Shown here: in pieces, positions 24,909 to 34,443 of the stretch
Numbering within the stretch: the stretch's first letter is position 1
How the letters are laid out: each line of letters opens with the position of its first letter
Source of the DNA: JAZKDW01 sp040387375
Lineage (GTDB): Bacteria > Pseudomonadota > Gammaproteobacteria > Burkholderiales > Burkholderiaceae_D
Length of the DNA stretch: 64,000 bases
Direction of reading: 5' to 3'
Assembly: GCA_040387375.1 (NCBI GenBank)
Contig: JAZKDW010000004.1
Location: 1-64,000, forward strand
Position numbers and translations under genes: made by a program
The notes under the pieces: model-generated
What the model saw: the letters and a program-made list of their open reading frames with translations, nothing else
Database searches by the model: none
Told to the model about the DNA's origin: nothing

Positions 24909-27900
24909 CTAATACTCCACCGCCGCACCCCTCACACCCAGCCGGTCCACCAGCAACTGCTTCAACCCATCCGCCGGCGACACCCGCCACTCATCCGGCA
25001 GCCGGATCTCGCAACCGACTCCCTGCTGCGTGTAGCGCATCGTCAGCGGCAATCCCGACTCCGACCGGTACGGCGCCAGGATGGTCTTGATCAGCGCCGC
25101 GTCCAGGCGATCCGACAGCGAAAAGGCAAACTGTTTTCCATATTGAATGCGCGCGGTCGCGATATCCATCACCTTCTCCGCGGTGATGCGCAGGCCGCCC
25201 GAAAAGCGGTCTTCCGAGACCTTGCCGTTCACCGCCAAAAACTCGTCTTCCTTCAACAAGCCCCGGTTCGCATCGACAATTTCGTTGTACACCGTGACAT
25301 CGACCGTCGCACTGCCGTCATCGAGGGTCACGATGACCATCTTGCCGCGCTGGGTCATCTGCGTGCGCATTGCCGAGATCACGCCGGCAATCATCCTCGG
25401 CTCACGCGAAGGGGTCAGGTCGCACAGCTTGGTGCGCGCGAATTGCCGCGCTTCTTCGGCGTAGGCATTGAACAGGTGGCCCGACAGATAAAATCCGAGC
25501 GCGGCTTTTTCTTCGGTGAGTTTTTGCTTTTCACTCCAGGGCGCGGCCTTCACATACTCGGGCGGTGTTTCCAGGTCGCTGTCATCACCGCCGAACAGGC
25601 TCACCTGGTTGACCGCTGCCTGCGCCTGCTCCGCCACTTCCATCGCGAAGCTGACCGTTGCCAGCAGAATGCCGCGATCGACATTAAAACAATCGAAAGC
25701 CCCGGCGCGAATCAATGAATCGATCGTGCGGCGGTTGATCTGGCGCTTGTCGACACGCTTGCAGAAATCGAAAAGGTCGGTGAACGGGCCATCCTGGCGC
25801 GCGGTGACGATCGCTTCAATCGCGCTTTGCCCCGAACCCTTGATGGCGCCGAGTCCATACCGAATCTGCGACACTTTTTTCTTTGTCACGCTCTGCGCTT
25901 CACCAACAGGGATGAAGCGATATTCGGACTGGTTGATGTCCGGCGGCAGCAAGGTCAGTTTGCAGATGTCGAGCGCATCCTCGACCAGGATCTTGATCTT
26001 GTCGGTATCGTCCATCGCGAGCGACAGGTTGGCTGCCATGAAGGCGGCCGGATGATGGGCTTTCAGGTAGGCGGTGTGATACGACAGCAATGCATAAGCG
26101 GCGGCGTGCGACTTGTTGAAGCCGTAGCCCGCGAATTTTTCCATCAGGTCGAAGATCTCGTCGGCCTTGGCTTCGGTCAATCCATCCTTGGCCGCGCCGT
26201 CGCGGAAGATCTGGCGGTGCTCCGCCATTTCCTCGGCCTTCTTCTTGCCCATCGCGCGCCGCAGCAAGTCGGCGCCGCCCAGCGAATAACCGCCGACGAC
26301 CTGCGCCATCTGCATCACCTGCTCCTGGTACACCATGATGCCGTAGGTTTCGGACAGGATGCCTTCGGTGCGCGGATCGGGATAGTCAAAACGCTCGCCG
26401 TGCTTGCGTTTGCAGAAGTCGGGGATCAGGTCCATCGGACCCGGCCGATACAAGGCCACCAGCGCGATGATGTCTTCAAAACGATCGGGACGCGCGTCTT
26501 TCAGCATGCCTTGCATGCCGCGGCTTTCCAGCTGGAAGACGGCGACTGTTTTAGCCTTGGCCAGCAACTCATATGAAGCACGGTCGTTCAGCGGCAGCTT
26601 CTCGAGGCTGAACTCGGCCATCGCAGGATCGAGCTGCCGGATGTAGCGCACTGCGCGGTCGAGGATCGTCAGCGTGGTCAGACCCAAAAAGTCGAACTTG
26701 ACCAGGCCGACCGCTTCGACGTCGTCCTTGTCGTATTGCGACACCACACCGGCATCGCCGCCCTGCGTATAGAGCGGACAAAAATCGGTCAGCTTGCCCG
26801 GCGCGATCAGCACACCGCCGGCATGCATGCCGATGTTGCGCGCGATGCCTTCGACCTTCTGCGCCAGCTCGAGCAGCTGTTTGACTTCTTCCTCGTTTTC
26901 CAGCCGCTCGGCCAGCATCGGCTCTTCCTTGATGGCGTCGGCAATCGTCACCAGCTTGCCCGGCTTGAACGGAATCAGCTTGGAAATGCCATCGCAAAAA
27001 TTGTAGCCCATGTCCAGCACCCGGCCGACGTCGCGCACCGCGCCTTTTGCCGCCATCGTGCCGAAGGTCGCGATCTGCGACACCGCATCCTTGCCGTATA
27101 AATCCTTGACGTACTGGATCACGCGGTCGCGGCCTTCCTGGCAAAAGTCAATATCGAAGTCGGGCATCGAAACCCGCTCAGGATTGAGGAAACGCTCGAA
27201 CAGCAGGTTGTACGCAAGCGGATCAAGATCGGTGATCGACAACGAATAAGCGACCAGCGATCCGGCGCCTGATCCGCGGCCCGGCCCGACCGGCACGCCA
27301 TTGTTCTTGGCCCACTGGATGAAGTCGGCAACGATCAGGAAGTAGCCGGGGAAACCCATCTTGATGATGGTATCGGTTTCGAACTTCAGGCGCGCCTGAT
27401 AACGCGGCCGCTGCTGCTCGCGCGCCGCTTCATCCGGGTACAGATGCAGCAGGCGCTTGTCCAGTCCTTCCTGCGCCTGCAGCACCAGGAACTCGTCGAT
27501 CGTCAGGCCATCGGGCGTCGGAAAGTTTGGCAGCTTTGGCTTACCCAGTTCCAGGATCAGATTGCAGCGCTGGGCAATGGCAATCGTGTTCTGCAACGCA
27601 CCCGGCATATCGGCGAACAATTCCGCCATCTCCGCCTGGGTCTTGAAACATTGCTGGTTATTGAAGCGTTTGGCGCGGCGCGGATTGGCCAGGATCTCGC
27701 CTTCCGAAATGCAGGTGCGCGCCTCATGCGCGGTAAACTCTTCCGCAGACAAAAATTGCACCGGATGTGTGGCGACCACCGGCAGTTGCAGCTTCGCGGC
27801 CAGCGCCGCGCCTTGCCGCACCTGCTGCTCCATATTGGGCTGGCCGGCGCGCTGCACTTCAATATAAAAATGTCCGGGAAAAATCGCCGACCAGCGTTGC

Positions 27901-28370
27901 GCGCAGCGTTCAGCCAGCGCAAGATTGCCGTTTTCAATCGCGATGCCGACGTCGCCGAAATGCGCACCCGACAATGCAATCAGGCCTTGCTGCGGCGACA
28001 AGGCTTCCAGCCATTCGGCGCGGATTTCCGCACGGCCGCGATGCAGGTTGGTAAGCCATGCTTTCGACAGCAATTCACACAACTGCAGGTAGCCGGCGGA
28101 ATTTTTAACCAGCAGCAAAAGACGGGACGGTTTGTCGCGATCGTCATTATTGGTGATCCAGACATCACAACCGATAATCGGCTTGACACCCTTGCCGCGC
28201 GCGGCCTTGTAGAACTTGACCATGCCGAACAGGTTCGCAAGGTCGGTGATGGCCAGTGCCGGCTGGGTGTCGTTTGCTGCTGCCTTGACCACATCGTCGA
28301 TACGGACCAGGCCGTCGACAATCGAATATTCGGAGTGCAGGCGTAGATGGATGAATTGCGGTGAAGTCAT
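24909..28370 (-). CDS. dnaE: DNA polymerase III alpha subunit DnaE
   Basis: The 1153-residue replicative polymerase. Order of domains: PHP (1-270, FIHLRLHSEYSIVDGLVRID), palm/fingers with GRGSGAGSLVAY and the catalytic Asp motif PDFDIDF (about residue 400), ESRGMQGMLKDARPDRFEDI, the FAGYGFNKSHAAAYALLSY segment, tandem HhH, and a C-terminal OB fold (MIAGVISAMRTQMTQRGKM). Length matches DnaE1 (about 1160) rather than DnaE2. A monocistronic minus-strand gene whose 3' end faces the GT9 gene across an inverted repeat. Confidence 0.98.
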   Translation of the reverse strand: MTSPQFIHLRLHSEYSIVDGLVRIDDVVKAAANDTQPALAITDLANLFGMVKFYKAARGKGVKPIIGCDVWITNNDDRDKPSRLLLLVKNSAGYLQLCELLSKAWLTNLHRGRAEIRAEWLEALSPQQGLIALSGAHFGDVGIAIENGNLALAERCAQRWSAIFPGHFYIEVQRAGQPNMEQQVRQGAALAAKLQLPVVATHPVQFLSAEEFTAHEARTCISEGEILANPRRAKRFNNQQCFKTQAEMAELFADMPGALQNTIAIAQRCNLILELGKPKLPNFPTPDGLTIDEFLVLQAQEGLDKRLLHLYPDEAAREQQRPRYQARLKFETDTIIKMGFPGYFLIVADFIQWAKNNGVPVGPGRGSGAGSLVAYSLSITDLDPLAYNLLFERFLNPERVSMPDFDIDFCQEGRDRVIQYVKDLYGKDAVSQIATFGTMAAKGAVRDVGRVLDMGYNFCDGISKLIPFKPGKLVTIADAIKEEPMLAERLENEEEVKQLLELAQKVEGIARNIGMHAGGVLIAPGKLTDFCPLYTQGGDAGVVSQYDKDDVEAVGLVKFDFLGLTTLTILDRAVRYIRQLDPAMAEFSLEKLPLNDRASYELLAKAKTVAVFQLESRGMQGMLKDARPDRFEDIIALVALYRPGPMDLIPDFCKRKHGERFDYPDPRTEGILSETYGIMVYQEQVMQMAQVVGGYSLGGADLLRRAMGKKKAEEMAEHRQIFRDGAAKDGLTEAKADEIFDLMEKFAGYGFNKSHAAAYALLSYHTAYLKAHHPAAFMAANLSLAMDDTDKIKILVEDALDICKLTLLPPDINQSEYRFIPVGEAQSVTKKKVSQIRYGLGAIKGSGQSAIEAIVTARQDGPFTDLFDFCKRVDKRQINRRTIDSLIRAGAFDCFNVDRGILLATVSFAMEVAEQAQAAVNQVSLFGGDDSDLETPPEYVKAAPWSEKQKLTEEKAALGFYLSGHLFNAYAEEARQFARTKLCDLTPSREPRMIAGVISAMRTQMTQRGKMVIVTLDDGSATVDVTVYNEIVDANRGLLKEDEFLAVNGKVSEDRFSGGLRITAEKVMDIATARIQYGKQFAFSLSDRLDAALIKTILAPYRSESGLPLTMRYTQQGVGCEIRLPDEWRVSPADGLKQLLVDRLGVRGAAVEY

Positions 28371-28500
28371 GGCGGTATTTTAACCGCTGGCAACCCTCTG
28401 GGCGACGCCCGATTTTGGATTCGTGCACGGCAAGTTTATAATGCTGATGAATCAATGACTTATCCTCATTTACCTTTTCTGACCCACTGAAACTGTTGGC

Positions 28501-29349
28501 ATGCCGTCCACATCGTCCTATATCAACATCGCCGCCTACAAATTCATCACTTTTGTTGACACGGCAGAAAAACGTCCGCAATTCCTCGCCGCCTGCAATC
28601 GCCTGGGTTTGAAAGGCACGATCCTGCTGAGCCCGGAAGGCATCAACCTGTTCGTGGCTGGTGTGCGGGAAGCGATTGATGAATTCCTGGCGTGGCTGCG
28701 CAGCGACAGACGTTTTGCGGATCTGGAAGTGAAGGAAAGTGTTTCCGACGAACAGCCATTCAAGCGCATGCTGGTCAAGCTGAAGCCGGAAATCATTACG
28801 ATGAAACATCCGCTGATCCAGCCGGAAAAAGGCCGTGCGCCGGCACTCGAATCAGGCACGCTCAAGCGCTGGCTCGATCAGGGTCATGATGATGCCGGCA
28901 AGCCGGTCGTGATGCTCGATACCCGCAATGCGTTCGAAGTTGATGTCGGCACGTTCGACAATACCGTTGATTACCGCATCGCCAAGTTCAGCGAATTTCC
29001 GGACGTAATTGCACAGCACAAGGATGAACTGGCCGGCAAGACCATCGTGACGTTCTGCACCGGCGGCATCCGCTGCGAAAAAGCGGCGATCCACATGCAG
29101 AACATCGGCTTCGACAGCGTGTACCAGCTCGAGGGCGGTATCCTGAAATACTTCGAGGAGGTCGGCGGCGATCACTACACGGGCGATTGTTTTGTGTTCG
29201 ATCACCGCACCGCGCTGAATCCGAATCTGCAGCCGACACCGACCACGTCATGCGAGGCATGCCATGCGGTGGTGACCTCGCGCGAACAGATTTCACCGCT
29301 CTATGTGGCCGGCGTGTCCTGCCCGCATTGCGCGCCGGCGACGGTTTGA
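28501..29349 (+). CDS. trhO: tRNA uridine(34) hydroxylase / rhodanese-like TrhO
   Basis: The 282-residue protein has an N-terminal acylphosphatase-like domain (YINIAAYKFITFVD, then LKGTILLSPEGINLFVAG), a rhodanese domain with VVMLDTRNAFEVDVGTF and the active-site loop CTGGIRCEKA (Cys186, Cys192). TrhO makes 5-hydroxyuridine at tRNA position 34 using molecular oxygen. A C-terminal pair of CxxC motifs (CEACH, CPHC) could bind zinc, as in many members. It is divergent from dnaE with a 130-bp gap. Confidence 0.93.
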   Translation: MPSTSSYINIAAYKFITFVDTAEKRPQFLAACNRLGLKGTILLSPEGINLFVAGVREAIDEFLAWLRSDRRFADLEVKESVSDEQPFKRMLVKLKPEIITMKHPLIQPEKGRAPALESGTLKRWLDQGHDDAGKPVVMLDTRNAFEVDVGTFDNTVDYRIAKFSEFPDVIAQHKDELAGKTIVTFCTGGIRCEKAAIHMQNIGFDSVYQLEGGILKYFEEVGGDHYTGDCFVFDHRTALNPNLQPTPTTSCEACHAVVTSREQISPLYVAGVSCPHCAPATV

Positions 29350-29388
29350 GTTAAAAATGGAGCGCGCTGATTTCCTGCAGCGGGTCTT

Positions 29389-30690
29389 TCATTTCAATTG
29401 CGCGAGCGGCAAGGTTTTTAATCGGTTACGCACCTCGGCTGCGACTGTCGGAGGCGCATTCAACTCCTCCAGCGTTTTCGGCCACAGGTCCTGTGCCTGC
29501 TCGACCGCAAATCGCACTGCCGCCAGCGCCACCCGTTCGGATATTCTGGCCGCCCTCGCAATCTCTTTATACAAGTCCAGCGTCTCGCTGCGCTGGCGCT
29601 GGTCAATCGCGACATTGGTCGCAAAACCCTTGAAGTTGGCTAAGGCCGTCACGCATACGATATCGTAAGCAGGCGACAATTCCGGCTTGATGCCGTTATG
29701 GTAGATCACCGAGAAATTCTTGAGGTGGGCGTCCGCATTGCCAACCAGCGTGTTGACTGCCTGTCGAATGAAAAACTGACGCACATCTTCAATGCCGCGG
29801 ACGCTGAGCCGGTCCAGTACACGCAACAAGTTTACAAAATACTTCATCTCGCCGTATTTCCGATTGGGCATCAGCGTCTGCAACTGGCAAGCATCTTCCA
29901 TATGCGTCGAACCGCCCGGTGTGCGGTCGAACCGGTCCACTGCCAGGAAATGGGTGTCTGCTCCCAGGGCGACGACCAGTTCGGGCAGGTCGATGTCCGA
30001 CATCAGCCGCGGCTCACATACCGCTACATTCACGCCCGCTTTGGCTGCGAGCATCATTGCCGTGTATTCGTTGAATATTAGCAAATCGTCGTTAGGCAAC
30101 GGGAGTTTGGCGATGATGTCCGACAAGCGACCCCTGACCGGCAACCCGAAACGCGTGCCCGCGTGCGCCGACGACAAGGCTATCTTGTTTTGCAAGCCGG
30201 ATACCGCCGCTGCGCCCTCGGCCGCAGCTTCCGGTACGCTGATCTCAAGGCTGTCCGCGCCGCCGGTGACGCCATAGGCACGTGCAGCAGCGGTCAGATT
30301 CGCCAGATTCGCGGGCAGTAGCCTGACAGCGCCCGGCAAGTCCTCCCCGGCTGCCGCCAGGATACCGAAGTCATCGGTATCGCGCACGTTTTTACGGGTC
30401 GCCTCAAGTCTTTTGCGCAGCGGCCCTTCAGGCAACAATCCGGCAAAGAACGGTGGCAGTTCACCACGCTCGCCATACACCGCAGGGTGAAAAAAATTAC
30501 CCAGCACTTCCCGCGTCAAGGCTTCATTGCCTGGAATGGCAAGTGAGAGAGACAGCGTGGGCCGATGCGGATCGGCCAGATAACTTTCGGTGGGGACAAA
30601 GCGCGTGGCCCGGCCGGCTTCACAGAGCCATCCGACATGAAAGGCATGCAGCCATACTTCCAGATAGCGCGGCTCCAGGGCCGCACTCAT
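29389..30690 (-). CDS. hipA: HipA-family toxin kinase
   Basis: A 433-residue HipA-type serine/threonine kinase. N-terminal subdomain 1 ends with FFAGLLPEGPLRKRL; the HipA core follows with SGLQNKIAL (about 165), the catalytic NADAHLKNFS (about 318-325, conserved Asp) and the metal-binding LSPAYDIV (about 338-345). Known HipA enzymes phosphorylate aminoacyl-tRNA synthetases (GltX in E. coli) and arrest translation. It overlaps the upstream antitoxin gene by 4 bp. The core catalytic motifs look intact. Its target is unknown. Confidence 0.9.
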   Translation of the reverse strand: MSAALEPRYLEVWLHAFHVGWLCEAGRATRFVPTESYLADPHRPTLSLSLAIPGNEALTREVLGNFFHPAVYGERGELPPFFAGLLPEGPLRKRLEATRKNVRDTDDFGILAAAGEDLPGAVRLLPANLANLTAAARAYGVTGGADSLEISVPEAAAEGAAAVSGLQNKIALSSAHAGTRFGLPVRGRLSDIIAKLPLPNDDLLIFNEYTAMMLAAKAGVNVAVCEPRLMSDIDLPELVVALGADTHFLAVDRFDRTPGGSTHMEDACQLQTLMPNRKYGEMKYFVNLLRVLDRLSVRGIEDVRQFFIRQAVNTLVGNADAHLKNFSVIYHNGIKPELSPAYDIVCVTALANFKGFATNVAIDQRQRSETLDLYKEIARAARISERVALAAVRFAVEQAQDLWPKTLEELNAPPTVAAEVRNRLKTLPLAQLK

Positions 30691-30974
30691 TTGTCGTCTC
30701 CCAGCATGCGCTCGATTGACGAGGGCACATTGTCCGGGCCAATGCTTTTTCCCGATAAAAGACGCTCAACATCGGGAAGCAGGTGTTTCGGCACCAGCAC
30801 CCATTGGGCGTCCAGCGCGGCGGCAAATGCCTCCAGAGTACTGGCGCGCATGTCGCGGCCGGAGGCAAACATCCGATAGACATTCGAAGGGTCCATGGCG
30901 ACGTATGCTGCGATTTCCGGTATTTTTTTCTTCAGGAGCCGACGTCTTGCCTGTAGTTGATCGATGAGTGTCAT
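30687..30974 (-). CDS. hipB: HipB-like XRE-family antitoxin
   Basis: The 95-residue protein has a helix-turn-helix near residues 17-50 (KIPEIAAYVAMDPSNVYRM, then TLEAFAAALDAQWVLVP), as in HipB antitoxins that repress their own operon and bind HipA. It overlaps hipA by 4 bp and is transcribed first. Three AAGTGTT repeats and AACAGTTA-like sites lie directly upstream in an A/T-rich leader, probably its operators. Confidence 0.88.
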   Translation of the reverse strand: MTLIDQLQARRRLLKKKIPEIAAYVAMDPSNVYRMFASGRDMRASTLEAFAAALDAQWVLVPKHLLPDVERLLSGKSIGPDNVPSSIERMLGDDK

Positions 30975-31075
30975 AAGTGTTTTATTGAACAGTTATTAGC
31001 CTATGAAGTGTTATAAATAACAGTTTCTATAGTCATTTAAGTGTTTAATTTTACTCTAATTTTATAATAACTGTT
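30975..31075. promoter_or_regulatory. Putative hipBA operator array
   Basis: An A/T-rich stretch upstream of the antitoxin contains AAGTGTT at 30975-30981, 31006-31012 and 31039-31045, spaced 31 and 33 bp (about three helical turns). It also holds an 11-bp perfect inverted repeat aacagttatta (30988-30998) with taataactgtt (31065-31075), plus another taacagtt at 31018-31025. Such repeated sites fit cooperative HipB binding. The protein-site link is inferred. Confidence 0.55.
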
Positions 31076-31120
31076 ATATACAACACTAAAAAATTCACCA
31101 CACTACAATATATTCAGAAC

Positions 31121-31150
31121 GAAAAAGCCGACCCTCAGGTCGGCTTTTTT
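31121..31150. terminator. Bidirectional intrinsic terminator
   Basis: An 8-bp perfect stem agccgacc/ggtcggct (31126-31133 and 31138-31145) with a ctca loop is flanked by A5-6 and T6 runs, so it can terminate both strands. On the minus strand it lies about 25 bp after the flavodoxin gene stop; no plus-strand gene immediately precedes it. Confidence 0.85.
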
Positions 31151-31174
31151 GCACACCAATTATTACAGGCTTAT

Positions 31175-31747
31175 TTACTTCTTGAATCGCCGCGCCGTTT
31201 CCACAATACGCTTGCCGAACAGTTTTGCCGTTTCCAGATCGCCCGGCAACGGACCTTCTTCGGCCGATGAATCGGACGGGCTTTGCGCCATCGCGCCGGA
31301 CGATGAACCGACATAGTTGATGTCGTTGCGCTGCGCTGCTTTGGTATTGGACGGCATCATGCCGGTGCCGACCCAAATCATGCTGTGCTGCATGCCCAGC
31401 GTGAACATGTAGTGCAGCGTCGACAGCTTGTCGCCGTTCATCGTTGCCGAATTGGTGAATGCGGCGCCGATCTTGTCTTTCCATGCCTGCGAAAACCATG
31501 GCTTCGACGACGCATCCGCAAATTTCTTGAACTGCCAGGATGCCATGCCCATGTAGGTCGGCGATCCGAACACGATTGCATCCGCATCGTTCAACGAGGT
31601 CCAGGCGGCATCGCTGATGTTGCCTTCGGCATCAATCGCGATCAGCTCGACCGACGCATCGGCGGCAGCGGCGCCGGCGTGCACTGCTTCCGCCTGTTTT
31701 TTGGTGTGGCCGTAGCCGGAGTGGTAAACGATGGCAACTTTGGTCAT
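31175..31747 (-). CDS. Flavodoxin family protein (WrbA-like NAD(P)H:quinone oxidoreductase fold)
   Basis: A 190-residue FMN-binding protein: phosphate loop YHSGYGHTKKQAEAV near residue 8, FGSPTYMGMASWQFKKFAD, AAFTNSATMNGDKLSTL, and a late segment with GSSSGAMAQSPSD. These are WrbA/flavodoxin_2 features, implying two-electron quinone reduction, though the exact substrate is unproven. It is the first gene upstream of the terminator and is on the same strand as the pirin gene, 71 bp apart. Confidence 0.85.
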   Translation of the reverse strand: MTKVAIVYHSGYGHTKKQAEAVHAGAAAADASVELIAIDAEGNISDAAWTSLNDADAIVFGSPTYMGMASWQFKKFADASSKPWFSQAWKDKIGAAFTNSATMNGDKLSTLHYMFTLGMQHSMIWVGTGMMPSNTKAAQRNDINYVGSSSGAMAQSPSDSSAEEGPLPGDLETAKLFGKRIVETARRFKK

Positions 31748-31818
31748 GATATTCCTTGTTTGATTATGTTTTTAACGAAAAAGAGCGGCTTGCTTTTATT
31801 GCTGTAAAAATGCCGGCC

Positions 31819-32517
31819 TCATGCGAGGTCGAACAGCAGCACTTCAGCCTGCCGCCCTCCGGTGATTGTTATCTGCGTTTCATCGGCGATCTTCAGCGCA
31901 TCGCCGGCGTTCAGCGCGATGCCGTTGACGCTGACCTCACCGCGCGCGACATGCAGATATGCGCGCCGGCCCGCGGCCAGCGGGATGCTGGCCTTCTCGG
32001 CGCCGTCAAACAGGCCGGCATACAATTTTGCATCCTGATGAATCAGGACCGAACCGTCACTGCCGTCCGCGCTGGCGATCAGCCGCAACTGCCCGCGCTT
32101 TTGCGCTGCATCGAAATTCTTTTCTTCGTAGCCAGGCGGGATGCCGAAAACATTCGGCTCGATCCAGATCTGCAGGAAATGCGTGCGCTGCCGGTCATCG
32201 GCGTTGTGCTCGGAATGCCGGACACCGGTGCCCGCAGTCATGCGCTGCACATCGCCCGGACGGATCACACTGCCGTTGCCCATGCTGTCCTTGTGCGCAA
32301 TCGCGCCGTCAAGCACATAGGTGATGATTTCCATGTCCTTGTGGCCGTGCGTGCCAAAGCCGGTGCCGGCATCGATGCGGTCTTCATTGATCACGCGCAG
32401 CGGACCGAATCCCATCTGCTTCGGATCGTAATAATCTGCAAACGAAAAGGTATGGTAAGACTCGAGCCAGCCGTGTTTTGCATGACCGCGCTCTTCACTT
32501 TTGCGTAATTCGAGCAT
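31819..32517 (-). CDS. Pirin family protein
   Basis: The 232-residue bicupin has the pirin metal ligands His57 and His59 (FGTHGHKDME), His101 and Glu103 (RHSEHN), spaced as in human pirin. Members include quercetin dioxygenases and redox-sensing regulators. The start at 32517 follows ggaggttccaaa; a longer in-frame reading to 32613 lacks a ribosome site. It is divergent from a LysR gene, which may regulate it. The N-terminal cupin shows the motif HGWLESYHTFSF. Confidence 0.92.
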   Translation of the reverse strand: MLELRKSEERGHAKHGWLESYHTFSFADYYDPKQMGFGPLRVINEDRIDAGTGFGTHGHKDMEIITYVLDGAIAHKDSMGNGSVIRPGDVQRMTAGTGVRHSEHNADDRQRTHFLQIWIEPNVFGIPPGYEEKNFDAAQKRGQLRLIASADGSDGSVLIHQDAKLYAGLFDGAEKASIPLAAGRRAYLHVARGEVSVNGIALNAGDALKIADETQITITGGRQAEVLLFDLA

Positions 32518-32637
32518 TTTGGAACCTCCAAATTCAAATTGACTACCGATGAGACGCACTATATCGTGCGTGGAAGAATAGAATAAGGACCATAATTTCG
32601 ATGAATCATTCAAAAAATCTGAACATCATTTTTGCCC

Positions 32638-33555
32638 ATGAACATCACCCTGGAAGCCATCAGAATCCTCGATGCGATTGATCGCAAGCGCAGTTTTGCC
32701 GGCGCCGCGGTGGCGCTGGATCGGGTGCCGTCGGCACTCACCTACAGCGTGCGCAAGCTGGAAGACGATCTTGACGTGCTGCTGTTCGACCGCCGCGGCC
32801 ACCGGGCGAAACTGACGCCGGCGGGACTTGAACTGTTGACCGAAGGACGGCATTTGCTGCGCGCGGCCGATGAACTGGAGCAGCGGGTCAAACGCACCGC
32901 CAGCGGCTGGGAAGTGGAATTGCGCATCGTTGTCGATAGCGTGATTCCGTTCGAAAGAATGCTGCCGCTGATCGAGGCTTTCGACCGCGAAGAGTCCGGC
33001 ACACGTCTGCGATTTTCATCCGAGGTCCTGTCCGGCGTCTGGGAATCGCTGCTGACCGGCAGCGCCGATCTGGCCATCGGCGCCGCTTACGACGGGCCCG
33101 ATACGATCCGCATGAGCGGCGAATTCCAGACCCGCCAGCTGGGTGAGATCGACTGGGTTTTTGCGGTCGCGCCGGTCCATCCGCTGGCGCAGATGCCGGA
33201 ACCGCTGACACCCGCCCTGATTCAGTTGCACCGGGCAGTGGCCGTCGGCGATACCGGCCGCGCCTTGCCCAGCATCACCGCCGGCCTGCTGAGCGGCCAA
33301 AAGACCCTGACCGTGCCGTCGCTGGAAGCCAAGCTCATCGCCCAGCTGGCCGGGCTCGGTTGCGGCCATCTGCCGCGCACGCTGGCAGCGCCGCATCTGG
33401 CATCGGGCGCGCTGATTGAAAAACAGACACTGGAAACCAAGCCGACCGGCGCCACCCGGATCGCATGGCGCCGCGCATCGCGCGGCAAATGCCTGAGCTG
33501 GTTCCTGGCAAGGCTGGCGGAGCCCGCCACCTTGCGCCTGCTGATGGACAAATGA
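32638..33555 (+). CDS. LysR-family transcriptional regulator (next to pirin)
   Basis: A 305-residue LysR-type regulator with a winged helix-turn-helix (about 3-62: LDAIDRKRSFAGAAVALDRV, LEDDLDVLLFDRRGHRAKLT) and a periplasmic-binding-like effector domain (92-290). The ATG at 32638 is preferred over a TTG two codons earlier. It is divergent from pirin across about 120 bp, and is followed after 3 bp by gluQ, so it may share a transcript with that tRNA-modification gene. The effector is unknown. Confidence 0.92.
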   Translation: MNITLEAIRILDAIDRKRSFAGAAVALDRVPSALTYSVRKLEDDLDVLLFDRRGHRAKLTPAGLELLTEGRHLLRAADELEQRVKRTASGWEVELRIVVDSVIPFERMLPLIEAFDREESGTRLRFSSEVLSGVWESLLTGSADLAIGAAYDGPDTIRMSGEFQTRQLGEIDWVFAVAPVHPLAQMPEPLTPALIQLHRAVAVGDTGRALPSITAGLLSGQKTLTVPSLEAKLIAQLAGLGCGHLPRTLAAPHLASGALIEKQTLETKPTGATRIAWRRASRGKCLSWFLARLAEPATLRLLMDK

Positions 33556-33558
33556 TCG

Positions 33559-34443
33559 ATGGGTGTTACGGGTTACATAGGCCGCTTTGCCCCTTCTCCA
33601 AGCGGCCCGCTGCACGCCGGATCACTGGTTGCCGCGCTGGCCAGTTATCTGGACGCAAAAGCGCACGGCGGCCAGTGGCTGGTGCGCATCGAGGATATCG
33701 ATGAAACGCGCACGGTGCCCGGCGCGGCCGACTCGATACTGCACTGCCTGCGCGTCTGCGGCATGCAATGGGACGGTGAAGTCGTCTGGCAAAGCACTCG
33801 CAAGGCCTTGTACCAGGCCGCATTCGAGCGCCTTGGCGCGCACACCTATCCGTGCGGTTGCACACGCCGTGAAATTGCCGATTCGCAAATCGGCATCGCC
33901 GCCGACGGCGCCGCCGTCTATCCCGGCACCTGCCGTCACGGCCTGGCGGCACAGCGCACACCGCGCGCGTTCCGGCTGCGCGTGCCGGATGCGGGGCAAA
34001 CCGATGAAAACATCACGTTTGAAGACCGCTGGCTGGGCACGGTGACACAGCATCTGGCGACGGAGGTGGGCGATTTTGTGTTGAAACGTGCGGATGGATT
34101 CTGGGCTTACCAGCTGGCGGTGGTGGTCGACGATGCCGCCCAGGGTGTGACGCATGTGGTGCGCGGTGTCGATTTGCTGGATTCGACCGCACGCCAGATT
34201 GTCCTGCAGCGTTTGCTCGGATTACCGACGCCGCAGTATCTGCATGTGCCCGTGCTCACCAATGCCGCCGGGGAGAAGCTGTCGAAGCAGACCGGTGCGC
34301 AGGCGCTGGACCTGACACAGCCGCTGGCTTTATTGATGGCGGCGGCGCAGTTCTTGCGCCTGCAGATCGGGCCGGTCAAATCGCTGGATGACTTCTGGCA
34401 TGCAGCGATTCGCGAGTGGGCACCCAGTACCCTCCCGAAATAA
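33559..34443 (+). CDS. gluQ: Glutamyl-Q tRNA(Asp) synthetase GluQRS
   Basis: This 294-residue truncated glutamyl-tRNA synthetase paralogue attaches glutamate to the queuosine of tRNA-Asp. It has the HIGH-region RFAPSPSGPLHAGSLVAAL, VRIEDIDETR, zinc-binding-type YPCGCTRREI with a later PGTCRHG, and KLSKQ. It lacks the anticodon-binding domain, as expected. The last codons and stop (STLPK and TAA) lie inside the left arm of a 22-bp inverted repeat. Confidence 0.94.
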   Translation: MGVTGYIGRFAPSPSGPLHAGSLVAALASYLDAKAHGGQWLVRIEDIDETRTVPGAADSILHCLRVCGMQWDGEVVWQSTRKALYQAAFERLGAHTYPCGCTRREIADSQIGIAADGAAVYPGTCRHGLAAQRTPRAFRLRVPDAGQTDENITFEDRWLGTVTQHLATEVGDFVLKRADGFWAYQLAVVVDDAAQGVTHVVRGVDLLDSTARQIVLQRLLGLPTPQYLHVPVLTNAAGEKLSKQTGAQALDLTQPLALLMAAAQFLRLQIGPVKSLDDFWHAAIREWAPSTLPK

